Shown: piece after piece, positions 54,139-63,468 of the stretch
Layout: every line of letters starts with the position of its first letter
How positions within the stretch are numbered: position 1 is the stretch's first letter
Source of the DNA: Oceanicaulis alexandrii DSM 11625
Lineage (GTDB): Bacteria > Pseudomonadota > Alphaproteobacteria > Caulobacterales > Maricaulaceae
Length of the DNA: 64,000 bases
Reading direction: 5' to 3'
NCBI RefSeq assembly: GCF_000420265.1
Contig: NZ_ATUP01000001.1
Coordinates: 2,418,001-2,482,000, forward strand
Notes under the pieces: generated by a model
Seen by the model: only the letters and a program-made list of their open reading frames with translations
The model's database searches: none
What the model was told of the DNA's origin: nothing
Made by a program: the position numbers and the translations under genes

Positions 54139-54355
54139 GTCTTTACTCCGCAAACTGTCTGCTGCTCATTCTGTGACCTTTATAACTCAGCTCAGTCACT
54201 CCTGCTGCGTCAAGTGAAGAGCCTGTCACTCGCTGCCTTGTCAGGCGCCAATAAGCATTGTGAACTGACCGGTGCGAGTTAATCTTTAACTTTCTCTGTG
54301 TGATTGTGGCGCGAGCAATTTGCTGGGTTAACAGGTTTGTTTTGAAGGGCTTTCC

Positions 54356-54709
54356 ATGAGCAACACCCCTGAACATCCCGCGACGCGCGCCCCCGTGCTT
54401 GTGACCATGGCCGACGATATTCCCGGCCATGAAGTCGAAGCCGTCATCGGGATTGCGCGCGGCAGCGTGGTTCGCGCACGTTTTTTTGGACGTGATTTTG
54501 TGGCCGGATTGCGCAATCTGGTCGGGGGCGAAGTCAGCGAGTACACCAAGCTGATGGCCGAGGCGCGGGAACAAGCGCTGGGCCGGTTGGTCAGCCATGC
54601 CGAAGAAATGGGAGCGGATGCGGTCGTCACCTTCCGTTTTTCCACTGCTGCGGTCATGGAAGGCACAGCGGAAGTGCTCGCCTATGGAACGGCGGTAAAG
54701 CTGAAATGA
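54356..54709 (+). CDS. YbjQ-like (UPF0145/DUF74) protein
   Basis: 117 residues of the heavy-metal-binding-like YbjQ fold: VTMADDIPGHEVEAVIGIARGSVVRAR near 17-42 (in parts), SEYTKLMAEAREQALGRLVSHAEEMGADAVV near 60-90 and a final YGTAVKL strand. The family forms pentamers and has no confirmed function. GAAGGGC lies 7 bases before the ATG. Its TGA overlaps the start of lepB, so co-translation is likely. Confidence 0.85.
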   Translation: MSNTPEHPATRAPVLVTMADDIPGHEVEAVIGIARGSVVRARFFGRDFVAGLRNLVGGEVSEYTKLMAEAREQALGRLVSHAEEMGADAVVTFRFSTAAVMEGTAEVLAYGTAVKLK

Positions 54710-55461
54710 ATGAAAAAGTACGCCGTTTCGGCGGCAAGGCGGTTGCGGAAGTGGGTGAGACAATCCGCTTCCTTGGGGGCGTTGTGGCGGTCTGGTTCGT
54801 GCTGGTCACGTTCGTGTTCGCCGCCTTCCACATTCCGTCAGAAAGTATGCAGCCCGCCATTCAGGTGGGAGACCGCGTTCTGGTGTCGAAATTCGCGTAC
54901 GGGTATTCGCGTCATTCCTTGCCGCTGGGGCTTGGCTATGTGCTGCCGGGCAACTGGTCGGGGCGCCTGTTCGGCTCCACCCCCAAACGTGGCGATGTGG
55001 TCGTGGTCCGTGATCCCGCTCAGGGCATCAATCTGATCAAACGCGTCATCGGCCTGCCCGGTGATCGGATCGAGATGCGCGCAGGTCGCCTTTACATCAA
55101 TGACGAGCTGGTGCCGCGCGATCCTGAAGGCGTGGTTCAATATCGCGACCGGGCGGGCGCGGCCGTTGAGGCCGCCGTCTATCTGGAGACCCTGCCAGGC
55201 GGCAATGTGCATGAGATTTACGAGCGCGCCGACAATGCGGCGCTCGACAATGTCGGGCCGTTCAACGTGCCGGAGAACCATCTGTTCTTGATGGGCGACA
55301 ACCGCGACGCCTCGCTGGACAGCCGCGCCTCGCGCGGGATCGGTTATGTGCATCGCGATCTTGTGGTGGGCAAGGCCTGGACGGTGCTGTTCACCTTCGC
55401 CTCCTGCCGCCGCGAGGAAGGCATGACCTGTCCGGGCTGGCGCGTCTGGCGGCCGATCTAG
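54706..55461 (+). CDS. lepB: Signal peptidase I
   Basis: Removes Sec signal peptides at the periplasmic face. 251 residues with one membrane helix (VVAVWFVLVTFVFAAFH, about 26-42), the nucleophile in HIPSESMQPAIQVGD (Ser about 47), general base Lys in LIKRVIGLPGD near 115 and box E GDNRDASLDSR near 195. It is short at the N-terminus compared with E. coli LepB (two helices). A probable terminator lies at 55518-55552. Another lepB may exist outside the window. Confidence 0.92.
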   Translation: MNEKVRRFGGKAVAEVGETIRFLGGVVAVWFVLVTFVFAAFHIPSESMQPAIQVGDRVLVSKFAYGYSRHSLPLGLGYVLPGNWSGRLFGSTPKRGDVVVVRDPAQGINLIKRVIGLPGDRIEMRAGRLYINDELVPRDPEGVVQYRDRAGAAVEAAVYLETLPGGNVHEIYERADNAALDNVGPFNVPENHLFLMGDNRDASLDSRASRGIGYVHRDLVVGKAWTVLFTFASCRREEGMTCPGWRVWRPI

Positions 55462-55517
55462 ACTCTTGGTCTCAGACACTGTCTCAAAGGCCCTGTCCTT
55501 TCGAGCATAACGCTGTT

Positions 55518-55552
55518 ATTCTCCCGCTCCATCCAGGAGCGGGAGAATTTTT
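55518..55552 (+). terminator. 13-bp-stem terminator touching the next start codon
   Basis: ATTCTCCCGCTCC (55518-55530), loop ATCCA, GGAGCGGGAGAAT (55536-55548), then TTTTT up to the ATG at 55553. It ends lepB and also hides GGGAGA, the only ribosome binding site of the SDR gene, in its second arm. Confidence 0.88.
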
Positions 55553-56425
55553 ATGAGCTTGAAGGGAAAGACCCTTTTCATCACAGGCGCCAGCCGCGGC
55601 ATTGGTCAGGCGATTGCTGAGCGTTGCGCACGCGACGGCGCGAATATCGTCATCGCCGCCAAGACCGACCAACCCCATCCCAAGCTGGCGGGCACGATCT
55701 ACACCGCCGCTGAAGCGGTTGAGAAAGCGGGCGGCAAGGCGCTGCCGCTGGTGTGCGACATCCGCGACGAGGCGAGCGTGGACGCCGCCGTCGCCAAGGC
55801 GGTCGAGACGTTTGGCGGCATCGACATCGTGGTCAACAACGCCTCCGCCATTTTCCCGATGCCCACCAAGGACACGCCGATCAAGCGCTGGGATCTGATG
55901 CATCAGGTGAATGCGCGCGGCACCTTTCTGGTGACCCAGAAATGCTTGCCCTACCTCGAAAAGTCCGAAAACCCGCACATTCTGGCGCTGTCCCCGCCGC
56001 TCGACATGCGCGAGCAATGGTTCGCCCCGCACGTGGCCTACACCTCGGCCAAATACGGCATGAGCCTGTGCATTCTGGGCTGGGCGGGCGAGTTCAAGGG
56101 CAAGATCGCCGCGAACGCCATCTGGCCGCGCACCGCCGTCGCCACCGCCGCTATCGCCAATGTGCTGGCGGGTGAAGAGGCGTTCAAGAATTGCCGCAAG
56201 CCCGACATCCTGGCCGAGACCGCCTATCGCGTGCTCACCAAGCCGGCGTCCGAGTTCACCGGCAATTTCCTGATCGATGACAGCTTCCTGGTCAGCGAAG
56301 GCGTCACCGATCTTGATCAGTTCGCCGTCGACCCGTCACAGGAGCTGCTGCCGGACTTCTTCGTGCCCGAGGAGCCCAAAGCCCCTGAAGGCGTCAAGAT
56401 CATGAGCATTGATCCCAGCCATTAG
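55553..56425 (+). CDS. HSDL2-like short-chain dehydrogenase
   Basis: 290 residues. Cofactor motif LFITGASRGIGQAIAERCA near 8-26; catalytic residues in the family region ILALSPPLDMREQW near 142 and YTSAKYGMSLC near 163 (YxxxK). The Ser of the classical triad falls in an SPP rather than SS/SA context, as in hydroxysteroid dehydrogenase-like 2 proteins. The C-terminal tail (about 230-290, DDSFLVSEGVTDLDQFA) is also characteristic. Substrate is unknown. The start codon follows immediately after a terminator hairpin. Confidence 0.87.
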   Translation: MSLKGKTLFITGASRGIGQAIAERCARDGANIVIAAKTDQPHPKLAGTIYTAAEAVEKAGGKALPLVCDIRDEASVDAAVAKAVETFGGIDIVVNNASAIFPMPTKDTPIKRWDLMHQVNARGTFLVTQKCLPYLEKSENPHILALSPPLDMREQWFAPHVAYTSAKYGMSLCILGWAGEFKGKIAANAIWPRTAVATAAIANVLAGEEAFKNCRKPDILAETAYRVLTKPASEFTGNFLIDDSFLVSEGVTDLDQFAVDPSQELLPDFFVPEEPKAPEGVKIMSIDPSH

Positions 56426-56746
56426 GCCAAACAAGCCCCGGCGATGAGCATCGCCGGGGCGGCGCCTGTCCTCGCCCGAATCATTTATGGCAGCATGTCT
56501 GAAGCGCTGCGCCACGGCCGGGCCTTCAATTGATCGCAGGCGCAGTCCTGCAACGCCGCATCGGCCTGTTAGCACACGCGCGCGTCTTCCCGGCTTGTCT
56601 CTGTGGGGGAGGGCGGGTACCACTCCCCTCACGCTTGACTCATGGGAGCTGACGCTCGCACGACGGGGGGCGTGGAGCTGGCGTCATCGGGCCTGGGCGA
56701 GGCAGGGATGGCGGCGCGTATTCATCAAGATCGCTCAAGACCGTTC
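56426..56746. other. 321-bp region between SDR and phosphatase genes
   Basis: Contains a 10-bp hairpin (GCCCCGGCGA / TCGCCGGGGC, 56435-56460) just after the SDR stop, without a T-run. The only frame (from 56487) has no ribosome binding site, no family motif and an Arg/Trp-rich translation, so I do not call a gene. No RNA gene was recognised. Confidence 0.6.
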
Positions 56747-57334
56747 ATGACCAAAGCCGACAGCCCGGCCCAGCCGGGTCCCATCATTATCGCACGCCAT
56801 GGCGAGCCTGACGCTGACCGTCGGGCGCGTATGGACTGGCGCGGCTATGTGGACTGGTGGGCGGCTTATGATCGCGCCGGATTGAAACCCGGCCAGAGCG
56901 CGCCGGACAGTCTTGTTGAACAGGCCGCGATGGCCAAAACGCTCTATTCCTCCACGCTGCCGCGCGCCATCGAAACAGCCCGCGCGGCTGTGGGCGACCG
57001 GCCAATCGAGCATGACGCCCTGTTTGTGGAAGCGCCCTTGCCGCCGCCGCCTTTGCCTTTGAAACTGCAGGCGCGGACCTGGGGTGTTTATGCACGGTGT
57101 TCATGGTGGCTGGGCTTTTCACGCGACGGTGAGAGCCGGGCCCAGGCCGAAGTGCGCGCGGCGGCCGCCGCGGAAAAGCTGGTTGAAGCCTCTCAGGACG
57201 GCGCCGTGGCGCTATTCGCGCATGGCTGGTTCAATCGCATGCTGCGCCCCCAACTCAAGGCTCAGGGCTGGACCTGCGTGCGCGATGGCGGTGACGGATA
57301 CTGGTCCTGGCGCCGCTATGAGCTGAAACGCTAG
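56747..57334 (+). CDS. Histidine phosphatase superfamily protein
   Basis: 195 residues from ATG 56747. The catalytic RHG motif is IIIARHGEPDADR near 14-26; ARARxxR-type residues follow in SSTLPRAIETARAA near 66, and the second His in VALFAHGWFNRMLRPQL near 155. The middle part (PPPPLPLKLQARTWGVYARCSWWLGF) is Pro/Trp-rich and unusual for the family. The open frame extends upstream to 56642, but ATG 56747 gives the usual family start. Substrate unknown. Confidence 0.82.
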   Translation: MTKADSPAQPGPIIIARHGEPDADRRARMDWRGYVDWWAAYDRAGLKPGQSAPDSLVEQAAMAKTLYSSTLPRAIETARAAVGDRPIEHDALFVEAPLPPPPLPLKLQARTWGVYARCSWWLGFSRDGESRAQAEVRAAAAAEKLVEASQDGAVALFAHGWFNRMLRPQLKAQGWTCVRDGGDGYWSWRRYELKR

Positions 57335-57409
57335 CGCATTGGCGGCTTGATCCGGCGCGATCTTTCGCGATTGTGGGAGCGTGACCTCCCCGATGAGAAG
57401 GCAGTAGCG

Positions 57410-57658
57410 ATGACTGACGCCCCCACCGCCGAAATCGCCCAGATGAGCTTTGAGACCGCGCTCAGAGAGCTCGAGACCATTGTGGCGCAGCTTGAGCGCG
57501 GCGAGGTGGAGCTGGAAAAATCCATCGCCATGTACGAGCGCGGCGCCGCGCTGAAGGCGCATTGCGAAGCGCGCCTGAAAGAAGCCCAGCTCAAGGTCGA
57601 AAAGATCGTGGTGGACGCTGACGGCGCGATCTCCGCCGAGCCGGCGGGTCTGGACTGA
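57410..57658 (+). CDS. xseB: Exodeoxyribonuclease VII small subunit
   Basis: 82 residues, helical hairpin: SFETALRELETIVAQLERGEVELEKSIAMYERGAALKAHCEARLKEA spans about 12-58 and holds the LExIVxxLExGEVxLExSIxxYExG signature (in parts). Binds the XseA large subunit to degrade single-stranded DNA to oligonucleotides. Leads the xseB-csaA-ispA-dxs run, as xseB precedes ispA and dxs in many proteobacteria. Confidence 0.94.
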   Translation: MTDAPTAEIAQMSFETALRELETIVAQLERGEVELEKSIAMYERGAALKAHCEARLKEAQLKVEKIVVDADGAISAEPAGLD

Positions 57659-57662
57659 TCCC

Positions 57663-58019
57663 ATGAGCGCAGGCCCCGCACAGCCCGACATCGCGCCCGA
57701 GGACTTTTTCAGGACGGATATCCGACTGGGCACGATCGTGCGCGCCGAGCCGTTTCCTGAAGCGCGCAAGCCCGCGATCAAGCTGTGGGTCGATTTTGGT
57801 CCGGAGATCGGCGAGCGCAAAAGCTCCGCCCAGATCACCGACCATTACACGCCCGAGACGCTGGTGGGCCGCCGTGTGCTGGGGGTGGTGAATTTCCCGC
57901 CGCGCCAGATCGGCCCTGTTCGCTCTGAAGTGCTGGTGCTGGGCGTACCCGATGCCGACGGCTCGATCCTGCTTCTGAACGCAGACGGCGACGCGCCGAA
58001 CGGAGCGCGGGTGTCATGA
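57663..58019 (+). CDS. csaA: tRNA-binding domain protein, CsaA family
   Basis: 118 residues, an OB fold like the tRNA-binding region of methionyl- and phenylalanyl-tRNA synthetases: DIRLGTIVRAEPFPEARKPAIKLWVDFG near 19-46 (in parts), KSSAQITDHYTPETLVGRRVLGVVNFPPRQIG near 53-84, and SEVLVLGVPD. The family has been described as an export-linked chaperone in Bacillus. Between xseB and ispA, with a 4-base overlap to ispA, it is an extra gene in this conserved run. Confidence 0.92.
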   Translation: MSAGPAQPDIAPEDFFRTDIRLGTIVRAEPFPEARKPAIKLWVDFGPEIGERKSSAQITDHYTPETLVGRRVLGVVNFPPRQIGPVRSEVLVLGVPDADGSILLLNADGDAPNGARVS

Positions 58020-58906
58020 GCGCATTCTCTGACCATCTGACCGAGACCGCGGACCGGGTGACGGTGGCGCTCGACGCGCTGCTTGAGCGTCCGGACGGGC
58101 CGGAGCAACGCGTCATTTCCGCCATGCGCTATGCGGCCCTGGGACCGGGCAAGCGCTTGCGCCCCTTCTTGCTGATCGAGACGGGCAATCTGGTGGGCGG
58201 CGATGAGCGGGCCTTGCTGCGTGCCGCCTGCGCGGTGGAATGCGTGCACGCCTATTCGCTGATCCATGATGATCTGCCGTGCATGGATGATGATGACCTG
58301 CGTCGCGGACGGCCGACTGTGCATCGCGAATATGACGAGGCGACCGCCGTTCTGGCGGGCGACGCCTTGCAAAGCCAGGCCTATGAACTGCTGGCGGACC
58401 CTGAAACCCATGAGCATGCCGCCGTGCGCGCCGAGCTGGTGATGCGGCTGGCGAAAGCCGCCGGGCCGCGCGGCATGGTGGGCGGTCAGATGATCGACAT
58501 GGCGGTCGAGGCGGGCGAGGAAACCGATATCGGGATCATCACCCGGTGCCAGCGGATGAAGACCGGCGCCCTGATCAGTTTCTGCGCCGAGGCGGGCGCC
58601 CTGATCGGTCATGCGGATCGAGCGCACCGGCTTGCGCTAGAAGGCTTCGCGCATGACCTGGGATTATGTTACCAGATCGTCGATGACCTTCTGGACGCCG
58701 AAGGGGATGAAAGCCTGACGGGCAAACGCACCGGCAAGGACGCCGGTCAAGGAAAAGCCAATTTCGTCTCCATACTGGGCGTCGCGGACGCCCGGGACCG
58801 GGCGGCGCGGCTGGCCGATCAGGCCAAGGCCCATCTCGATCCGTTCGGCAAGGATGCTGATATGCTGCGTGAGCTGATGGATTATGTGTTGGCCCGGCAG
58901 TCCTGA
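58016..58906 (+). CDS. ispA: Farnesyl diphosphate synthase (short-chain polyprenyl synthase)
   Basis: 296 residues. First aspartate motif SLIHDDLPCMDDDDLRRGRPT near 80-100 (DDxxxxD, bacterial FPP type), GKRLRPF near 44, and second motif CYQIVDDLLDAEGDESLTGK near 216. Condenses IPP with DMAPP and GPP, giving C15 for quinones and undecaprenyl phosphate. ATG lies inside the csaA stop; dxs follows 36 bases on. Confidence 0.94.
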   Translation: MSAFSDHLTETADRVTVALDALLERPDGPEQRVISAMRYAALGPGKRLRPFLLIETGNLVGGDERALLRAACAVECVHAYSLIHDDLPCMDDDDLRRGRPTVHREYDEATAVLAGDALQSQAYELLADPETHEHAAVRAELVMRLAKAAGPRGMVGGQMIDMAVEAGEETDIGIITRCQRMKTGALISFCAEAGALIGHADRAHRLALEGFAHDLGLCYQIVDDLLDAEGDESLTGKRTGKDAGQGKANFVSILGVADARDRAARLADQAKAHLDPFGKDADMLRELMDYVLARQS

Positions 58907-58942
58907 CGCCTAGCTTAGAAGAAGACAATAAGGACACGGCGC

Positions 58943-60850
58943 ATGCCTGACACTCCGCATCTCGACCAGATCGAGTCTCCCGATGATCTTAAAAACCGCA
59001 ACCTCGACTTTCTCAAGGCCGTGGCGGACGAATTGCGGGCTGAGACGATTGATGCGGTATCTGTGACCGGCGGGCATCTGGGCGCGGGGCTCGGCGTGGT
59101 CGAAATGACGGTCGCCTTGCACCATGTGTTTGATACGCCCAGCGACATTCTGATCTGGGATGTGGGCCATCAATGCTATCCGCACAAAATCCTGACCGGA
59201 CGCCGCGACCGCATCCGCACCCTGCGTCAGGGCGGCGGCCTGTCAGGCTTCACCAAGCGGTCTGAAAGCGAATACGACCCGTTCGGCGCCGCGCACGCCT
59301 CGACCTCGATCTCGGCGGGCTTGGGCTTCGCCGTGGGGCGCGACCTCAAGCATGAAGAAGGCCGCAAGGTCATCGCGGTGATCGGCGACGGCTCCATGTC
59401 CGCAGGGATGGCCTATGAGGCCATGAACAATGCCGGGGACATGAACAAGGACCTCATCGTCATCCTCAATGACAATGACATGTCCATCGCCCCGCCCGTA
59501 GGCGCGATGAGCCATTATTTCGCGCGCCAGGTCAGCTCGAAAAGCTACAACTCCATCCGCAAGCTGGGCAAAGGCGTCGCTGAAGCGCTGGGCGTGAAGG
59601 AGCATGCGCGCCGGGCTGAAGAGTATCTGCGCGGCATGGCCATGGGCGGCACCCTGTTTGAGGAAATGGGCTTTCGCTATGTGGGTCCGATCGATGGCCA
59701 TGACATGGACCAGCTGGTCGCCGTGCTGCGCAACGTGCGCGATGCGGGCGAAGGCCCCATCCTGATCCATGCGGTGACCCAGAAAGGCAAGGGCTACGCC
59801 CCTGCCGAGGCCGCCGACGACAAGTATCACGGCGTCGCCAAGTTCAATGTGATCACCGGCGAGCAGCAGAAATCCAAGCCCGCCGCTCCGAGCTATACGG
59901 GCGTTTTCGCCAATGCGCTGATCCAGCTGGCCGAATCCGACGACAAGATTTGCGCCGTCACCGGCGCGATGCCCGGCGGGACGGGCGTGGACAAATTCGC
60001 CGCGCGCTTCCCCGATCGGGCGTTTGACGTCGGAATCGCCGAGCAGCACGCTGTCACGTTTGCAGCCGGCCTCGCCGCTGAAGGGCTCAAGCCGTACGCC
60101 GCGATTTATTCGACCTTCCTGCAACGCGGCTATGATCAGGTCGTCCACGATGTGGCGATCCAGTCGCTGCCGGTGCGCTTCGCCATCGACCGGGCCGGGC
60201 TTGTGGGCGCGGACGGCGCCACCCATGCCGGCTCCTTTGATGTGGGGTATATGGGCGCCTTGCCGGGCATGGTGGTGATGGCCGCCGCCGACGAAGCTGA
60301 ACTGGCGCGCATGGTCGCCACCGCCAATGAAATCGACGACCGCCCGAGCGCCTTCCGCTATCCGCGCGGCGAGGGTCTGGGCGTTGAAATTCCCAAGGAA
60401 CTGATCCCGCTGGAGATCGGCAAGGGCCGCATCGTGCGCGAAGGCTCCGGCGTCGCCATCCTGTCCTTCGGCGCGCGTCTGGGCGAAGTGCTCAAAAGCG
60501 CGGAAGAGCTGGCGGCCTATGGCCTTCATCCGACCGTAGCGGACGCCCGCTTCGCCAAGCCGCTCGATCATGATCTGATCCGTGAGCTGGCGCGCGAGCA
60601 CGAAGTGCTGATCACCATTGAAGAGGGCGCTGTGGGCGGTTTCGGCGCGTTTGTGCTGCACTTCCTGGCCGAAGACGGCGCGCTCGACGCCGGGCTGAAA
60701 ATCCGCACCATGACCTTGCCCGACGTGTTCCAGGATCAGGACAGCCCCTACGCCATGTACGAGACGGCAGGGCTGAACGCCAAGCACATCACCGCGAAAG
60801 TGCTGGACGCGCTGGGCCGCCAGGCTGACGCCGCGGCGGCTTTGGCCTGA
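58943..60850 (+). CDS. dxs: 1-deoxy-D-xylulose-5-phosphate synthase
   Basis: First and rate-setting MEP-pathway enzyme: pyruvate and glyceraldehyde-3-phosphate to DXP with thiamine diphosphate. 635 residues. Motifs: [20 protein letters not shown] near 34, [17 protein letters not shown] near 72 (His), [21 protein letters not shown] near 149 (ThDP site), [10 protein letters not shown] near 249, [21 protein letters not shown] near 365 and a C-terminal transketolase domain. AAGGA before the ATG. Third isoprenoid gene of the window. Confidence 0.96.
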   Translation: MPDTPHLDQIESPDDLKNRNLDFLKAVADELRAETIDAVSVTGGHLGAGLGVVEMTVALHHVFDTPSDILIWDVGHQCYPHKILTGRRDRIRTLRQGGGLSGFTKRSESEYDPFGAAHASTSISAGLGFAVGRDLKHEEGRKVIAVIGDGSMSAGMAYEAMNNAGDMNKDLIVILNDNDMSIAPPVGAMSHYFARQVSSKSYNSIRKLGKGVAEALGVKEHARRAEEYLRGMAMGGTLFEEMGFRYVGPIDGHDMDQLVAVLRNVRDAGEGPILIHAVTQKGKGYAPAEAADDKYHGVAKFNVITGEQQKSKPAAPSYTGVFANALIQLAESDDKICAVTGAMPGGTGVDKFAARFPDRAFDVGIAEQHAVTFAAGLAAEGLKPYAAIYSTFLQRGYDQVVHDVAIQSLPVRFAIDRAGLVGADGATHAGSFDVGYMGALPGMVVMAAADEAELARMVATANEIDDRPSAFRYPRGEGLGVEIPKELIPLEIGKGRIVREGSGVAILSFGARLGEVLKSAEELAAYGLHPTVADARFAKPLDHDLIRELAREHEVLITIEEGAVGGFGAFVLHFLAEDGALDAGLKIRTMTLPDVFQDQDSPYAMYETAGLNAKHITAKVLDALGRQADAAAALA

Positions 60851-60953
60851 GGTCTTTCCGGCCGGGCCATAGCGTCGCAGCGCCTGGCTTTTGCGTTGAC
60901 GCGACCTGCCATGATGATCGACCCTTTGCCTGTGAAGACGGGAGGGTGGTTGC

Positions 60954-62078
60954 ATGCGGACCGGTCTTTCAGGCTCAACTCGCACGATCACGCGTCGGCA
61001 GAGCTTTGCAGCGGGCGCATTGGTGCTGGGCGGCGCAGCGACGGCCTGTTCGTCCGGCGATGAGGGCTATGACGCGCTTGCTGAAGCCCTGAGCGCCCCG
61101 GCGGAGCCCGTCACGGCGCCTTTTCCTCGCTCGCACCAGCAGCTGGTGCGATACGCCAGTCTGGCGGCGAGCGGGCACAACACCCAGCCTTGGCGCTTTA
61201 CGGTGTCTGATCCTGTGATCGAGCTGTCGCCGGATTTTTCACGCCGTACGCCGGTCGTGGACCCCGATGATCATCACCTGTTCGCCTCGCTGGGCTGCGC
61301 GGCGGAAAATCTCAGCCTTGCTGCGCGCGCATCGGGTCTGGGAGGCGAAGTCGACATGGAGGGCGAGAGGCTGTCTGTGGCGCTGGCCTCCGGCGCCGCT
61401 GAAGCCTCGCCCCGGTTTGACGTCATCCCGCAGCGCCAGTGCACGCGGTTGGAGTATGCCGGCTCGGCGCTGAGCGCTGAGGAGCGCGCCCGGCTGATCG
61501 CAGCGGTCGAGCAAGGCGGTCAGGTGTCCGCGACCGTTTTTGACGGCGCCGCGGACAAGACGCGGCTGACGGAGCTGATCATCCAAGGCAATAGCGCCCA
61601 GATCGCAGACCCTGCCTTTGTGAGGGAGTTGCGCGACTGGATCCGCTTTAACGAGGCGGAGGCGGCGCGTTTGCGCGATGGCTTGTTCGCGGCGTCCTCT
61701 GGCAATCCGCAATTGCCCGGCTGGCTGGGGCGGCGCCTGTTTGGTCTGGTGTTCACCGCAGACGCCGAGAACGCCAAGATCGCCCGCCAGATCGAGAGCA
61801 GCGGCGGTTTGATCGCCCTGATGGCGGAGGAGAACTCGCCGCGCGGCTGGATGGAGGCCGGGCGCGCCGCTCAACGCCTGCAGTTGGAAGCCACAGTGCT
61901 GGGTCTCAAGACCGCCTATCTCAACCAGCCCGTGGAAGTGGCGTCCTTGCGCCCTGAACTGGCCGCCCTGATGGGCGCGCCGGGGCGGCGCCCCAACCTG
62001 CTGCTGCGCGTCGGCAGAGGCCCCGCGGCGCCGCGCTCGCTGCGGCGTTCGGTCGAGGCGGTGATCGAGCCGGCTTAA
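60954..62078 (+). CDS. Tat-exported lipoprotein of the nitroreductase-like Acg family
   Basis: 374 residues. Leader TRRQSFAAGALVLGGAATAC has a twin-arginine motif and then a possible lipobox (ATAC, Cys near 32). The body has the nitroreductase pattern: RYASLAASGHNTQPWRF near 65 (FMN-binding), LGCAAENLSLAARASGLG near 105, RQCTRLEYAGSALS near 164, WMEAGRAAQRLQLEATVLGLKTAYLNQPVE near 300-330 (in parts). This fits Acg-like FMN proteins, usually cytoplasmic; periplasmic export with lipid anchoring would be unusual. Ends with a 4-base overlap to the S41 peptidase on the other strand. Confidence 0.8.
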   Translation: MRTGLSGSTRTITRRQSFAAGALVLGGAATACSSGDEGYDALAEALSAPAEPVTAPFPRSHQQLVRYASLAASGHNTQPWRFTVSDPVIELSPDFSRRTPVVDPDDHHLFASLGCAAENLSLAARASGLGGEVDMEGERLSVALASGAAEASPRFDVIPQRQCTRLEYAGSALSAEERARLIAAVEQGGQVSATVFDGAADKTRLTELIIQGNSAQIADPAFVRELRDWIRFNEAEAARLRDGLFAASSGNPQLPGWLGRRLFGLVFTADAENAKIARQIESSGGLIALMAEENSPRGWMEAGRAAQRLQLEATVLGLKTAYLNQPVEVASLRPELAALMGAPGRRPNLLLRVGRGPAAPRSLRRSVEAVIEPA

Positions 62079-63463
62079 CCGCCCTCGATCATCCCGACCA
62101 CGCGCTCGATCGCAGCTCTATGGCCGGCGACGGGGGCGGCCTCGGGATAGATGTCGACCATGATGGCGGGCGGAAGGCCGCGGCCTTCAAATACGGCGCC
62201 TGACCCGTCTTCAAACACTTCGTTGGACAGTTCCAGATACCAGCCATTGGGCAAGGGTTTGGCGAGCGGCGTGCTGAACGCGCCGCGCGTAACGCCGCCC
62301 ACCTGAATCACATTGGGCAGCTGACGTAGCATCATCGTGGTGATCTCCCCGCCCGACACCGTCACATCGCTGGTCATCACATAGACCGGGCCCGTAAAGC
62401 GCACGCCGTCATGGGGCGTGATCTCATAGTCTTCCGTCGCCTCGGGCGCGCCGGGCACGCTGACGCGATAGCCGAGAAACGCCTCATCAGTGAAGCGGGC
62501 CGCAATGGCGCGGGTGACGGCGTCATAGCCGCCGCGATTGTTGGACAGGTCCAGAATGATCGCCTGATGGTCCGCAAACCGGGTGAGGGCGTCATCAAGA
62601 ATGTCAGAGAGCGCGGCAAGCTCGGCCTGTGACCATTCAAGGCTTCCCGGCGTGTGCTCAGTGGTGAAGCCGCCCATGGTGAAGATCTGGATGTAGCCGA
62701 TCGGCGCGCCGCTTTCGGGCGTGATCTCGCCCACGATCACCCGGTCGGCGATCAGCTCGGCGCCGGGGTCGAGCACGTCGTTGAAGAGCTGATCGACAAG
62801 ACCATTGAGCCAAGCGCCTTCGCCCATGCCGTTCCGGATCATCGGCAAGGTGGCTCCAAGGCCTGCCTGGGCGCGGCGCGGTTCACCGTCCACCATCCCG
62901 ATCAGCTTGGTGTGGGAATCGCCCAGCGGGTCCAGAAGGCCTGCCAGCACAGCCAACAGCGCCGCTTCGCCCATGCCGTCCTGCACATGAGGATGAGCCG
63001 CCGCGATTTGTGCATCCCAGTCCACGCCGCGCGCATCAAAGAAGCTGTAATGCCGGGCCATCACGCTGGCGAAAACATCAAAGATTGCGGTTTCCGTGGT
63101 CAGGTCTTCTGCGCCGCAAGACGGAGGCAGGGCGTCCAGCCGCTCAAAAGAAGCCGAGGCGTCGCCCGGCAGGTAATTGAGGCGGATGGACTGGCCGTCG
63201 CGCGACGGACGGAACAGCTGGTATTCCACCTGGCCCATCATCGGCGTGCTCTCATCGGGCGCCGGGCTGGCGTAACAGCCTGCTGGGGTGTCCTGCCAGC
63301 GGGTGATCCCGGTCGCGTTGATGTCGAGGATCCAGCCCTTTTCCCGACTGTACCAGACGCCCTCCGCGCGGCCATCGAGCGCTCCGTCTTCCGCAAAGAT
63401 GGGGTGGGCGCCCTGGGCGCTGCTCAGAAGCGCGACAGCAAGACTGATCAAAAGAAACATCAT
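62075..63463 (-). CDS. S41-family (C-terminal processing) peptidase, secreted
   Basis: 462 residues from ATG 63463 (ATGATG start). Signal peptide FLLISLAVALLSSAQG. The S41 catalytic part is in the second half: GYIQIFTMGG near 268, IILDLSNNRGGYDAVTRAIA near 317, VYVMTSDVTVSGGEITTMML near 380 with the Ser, and NEVFEDGSGAVFEGRGLPP near 425. No PDZ domain is apparent; the N-terminal 150 residues carry paired Cys. Peptidase target unknown. A 32-bp inverted repeat covers its ribosome binding site. Confidence 0.83.
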   Translation of the reverse strand: MMFLLISLAVALLSSAQGAHPIFAEDGALDGRAEGVWYSREKGWILDINATGITRWQDTPAGCYASPAPDESTPMMGQVEYQLFRPSRDGQSIRLNYLPGDASASFERLDALPPSCGAEDLTTETAIFDVFASVMARHYSFFDARGVDWDAQIAAAHPHVQDGMGEAALLAVLAGLLDPLGDSHTKLIGMVDGEPRRAQAGLGATLPMIRNGMGEGAWLNGLVDQLFNDVLDPGAELIADRVIVGEITPESGAPIGYIQIFTMGGFTTEHTPGSLEWSQAELAALSDILDDALTRFADHQAIILDLSNNRGGYDAVTRAIAARFTDEAFLGYRVSVPGAPEATEDYEITPHDGVRFTGPVYVMTSDVTVSGGEITTMMLRQLPNVIQVGGVTRGAFSTPLAKPLPNGWYLELSNEVFEDGSGAVFEGRGLPPAIMVDIYPEAAPVAGHRAAIERVVGMIEGG

Positions 63464-63468
63464 GGGAG

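Noticed and set aside
54278-54332. TTAA-rich spots (GTTAA-TCT-TTAAC and GTTAAC) before the YbjQ-like gene, considered as CtrA sites
   Set aside because: Spacing between half-sites is 3 bases, not the 7 of the CtrA consensus.
56487-56750. 87-residue frame upstream of the histidine phosphatase gene
   Set aside because: No ribosome binding site, Arg/Trp-rich low-complexity product, no family match.
59243-60991. 582-residue open frame opposite dxs
   Set aside because: Antisense shadow of dxs; no ribosome binding site or motif.
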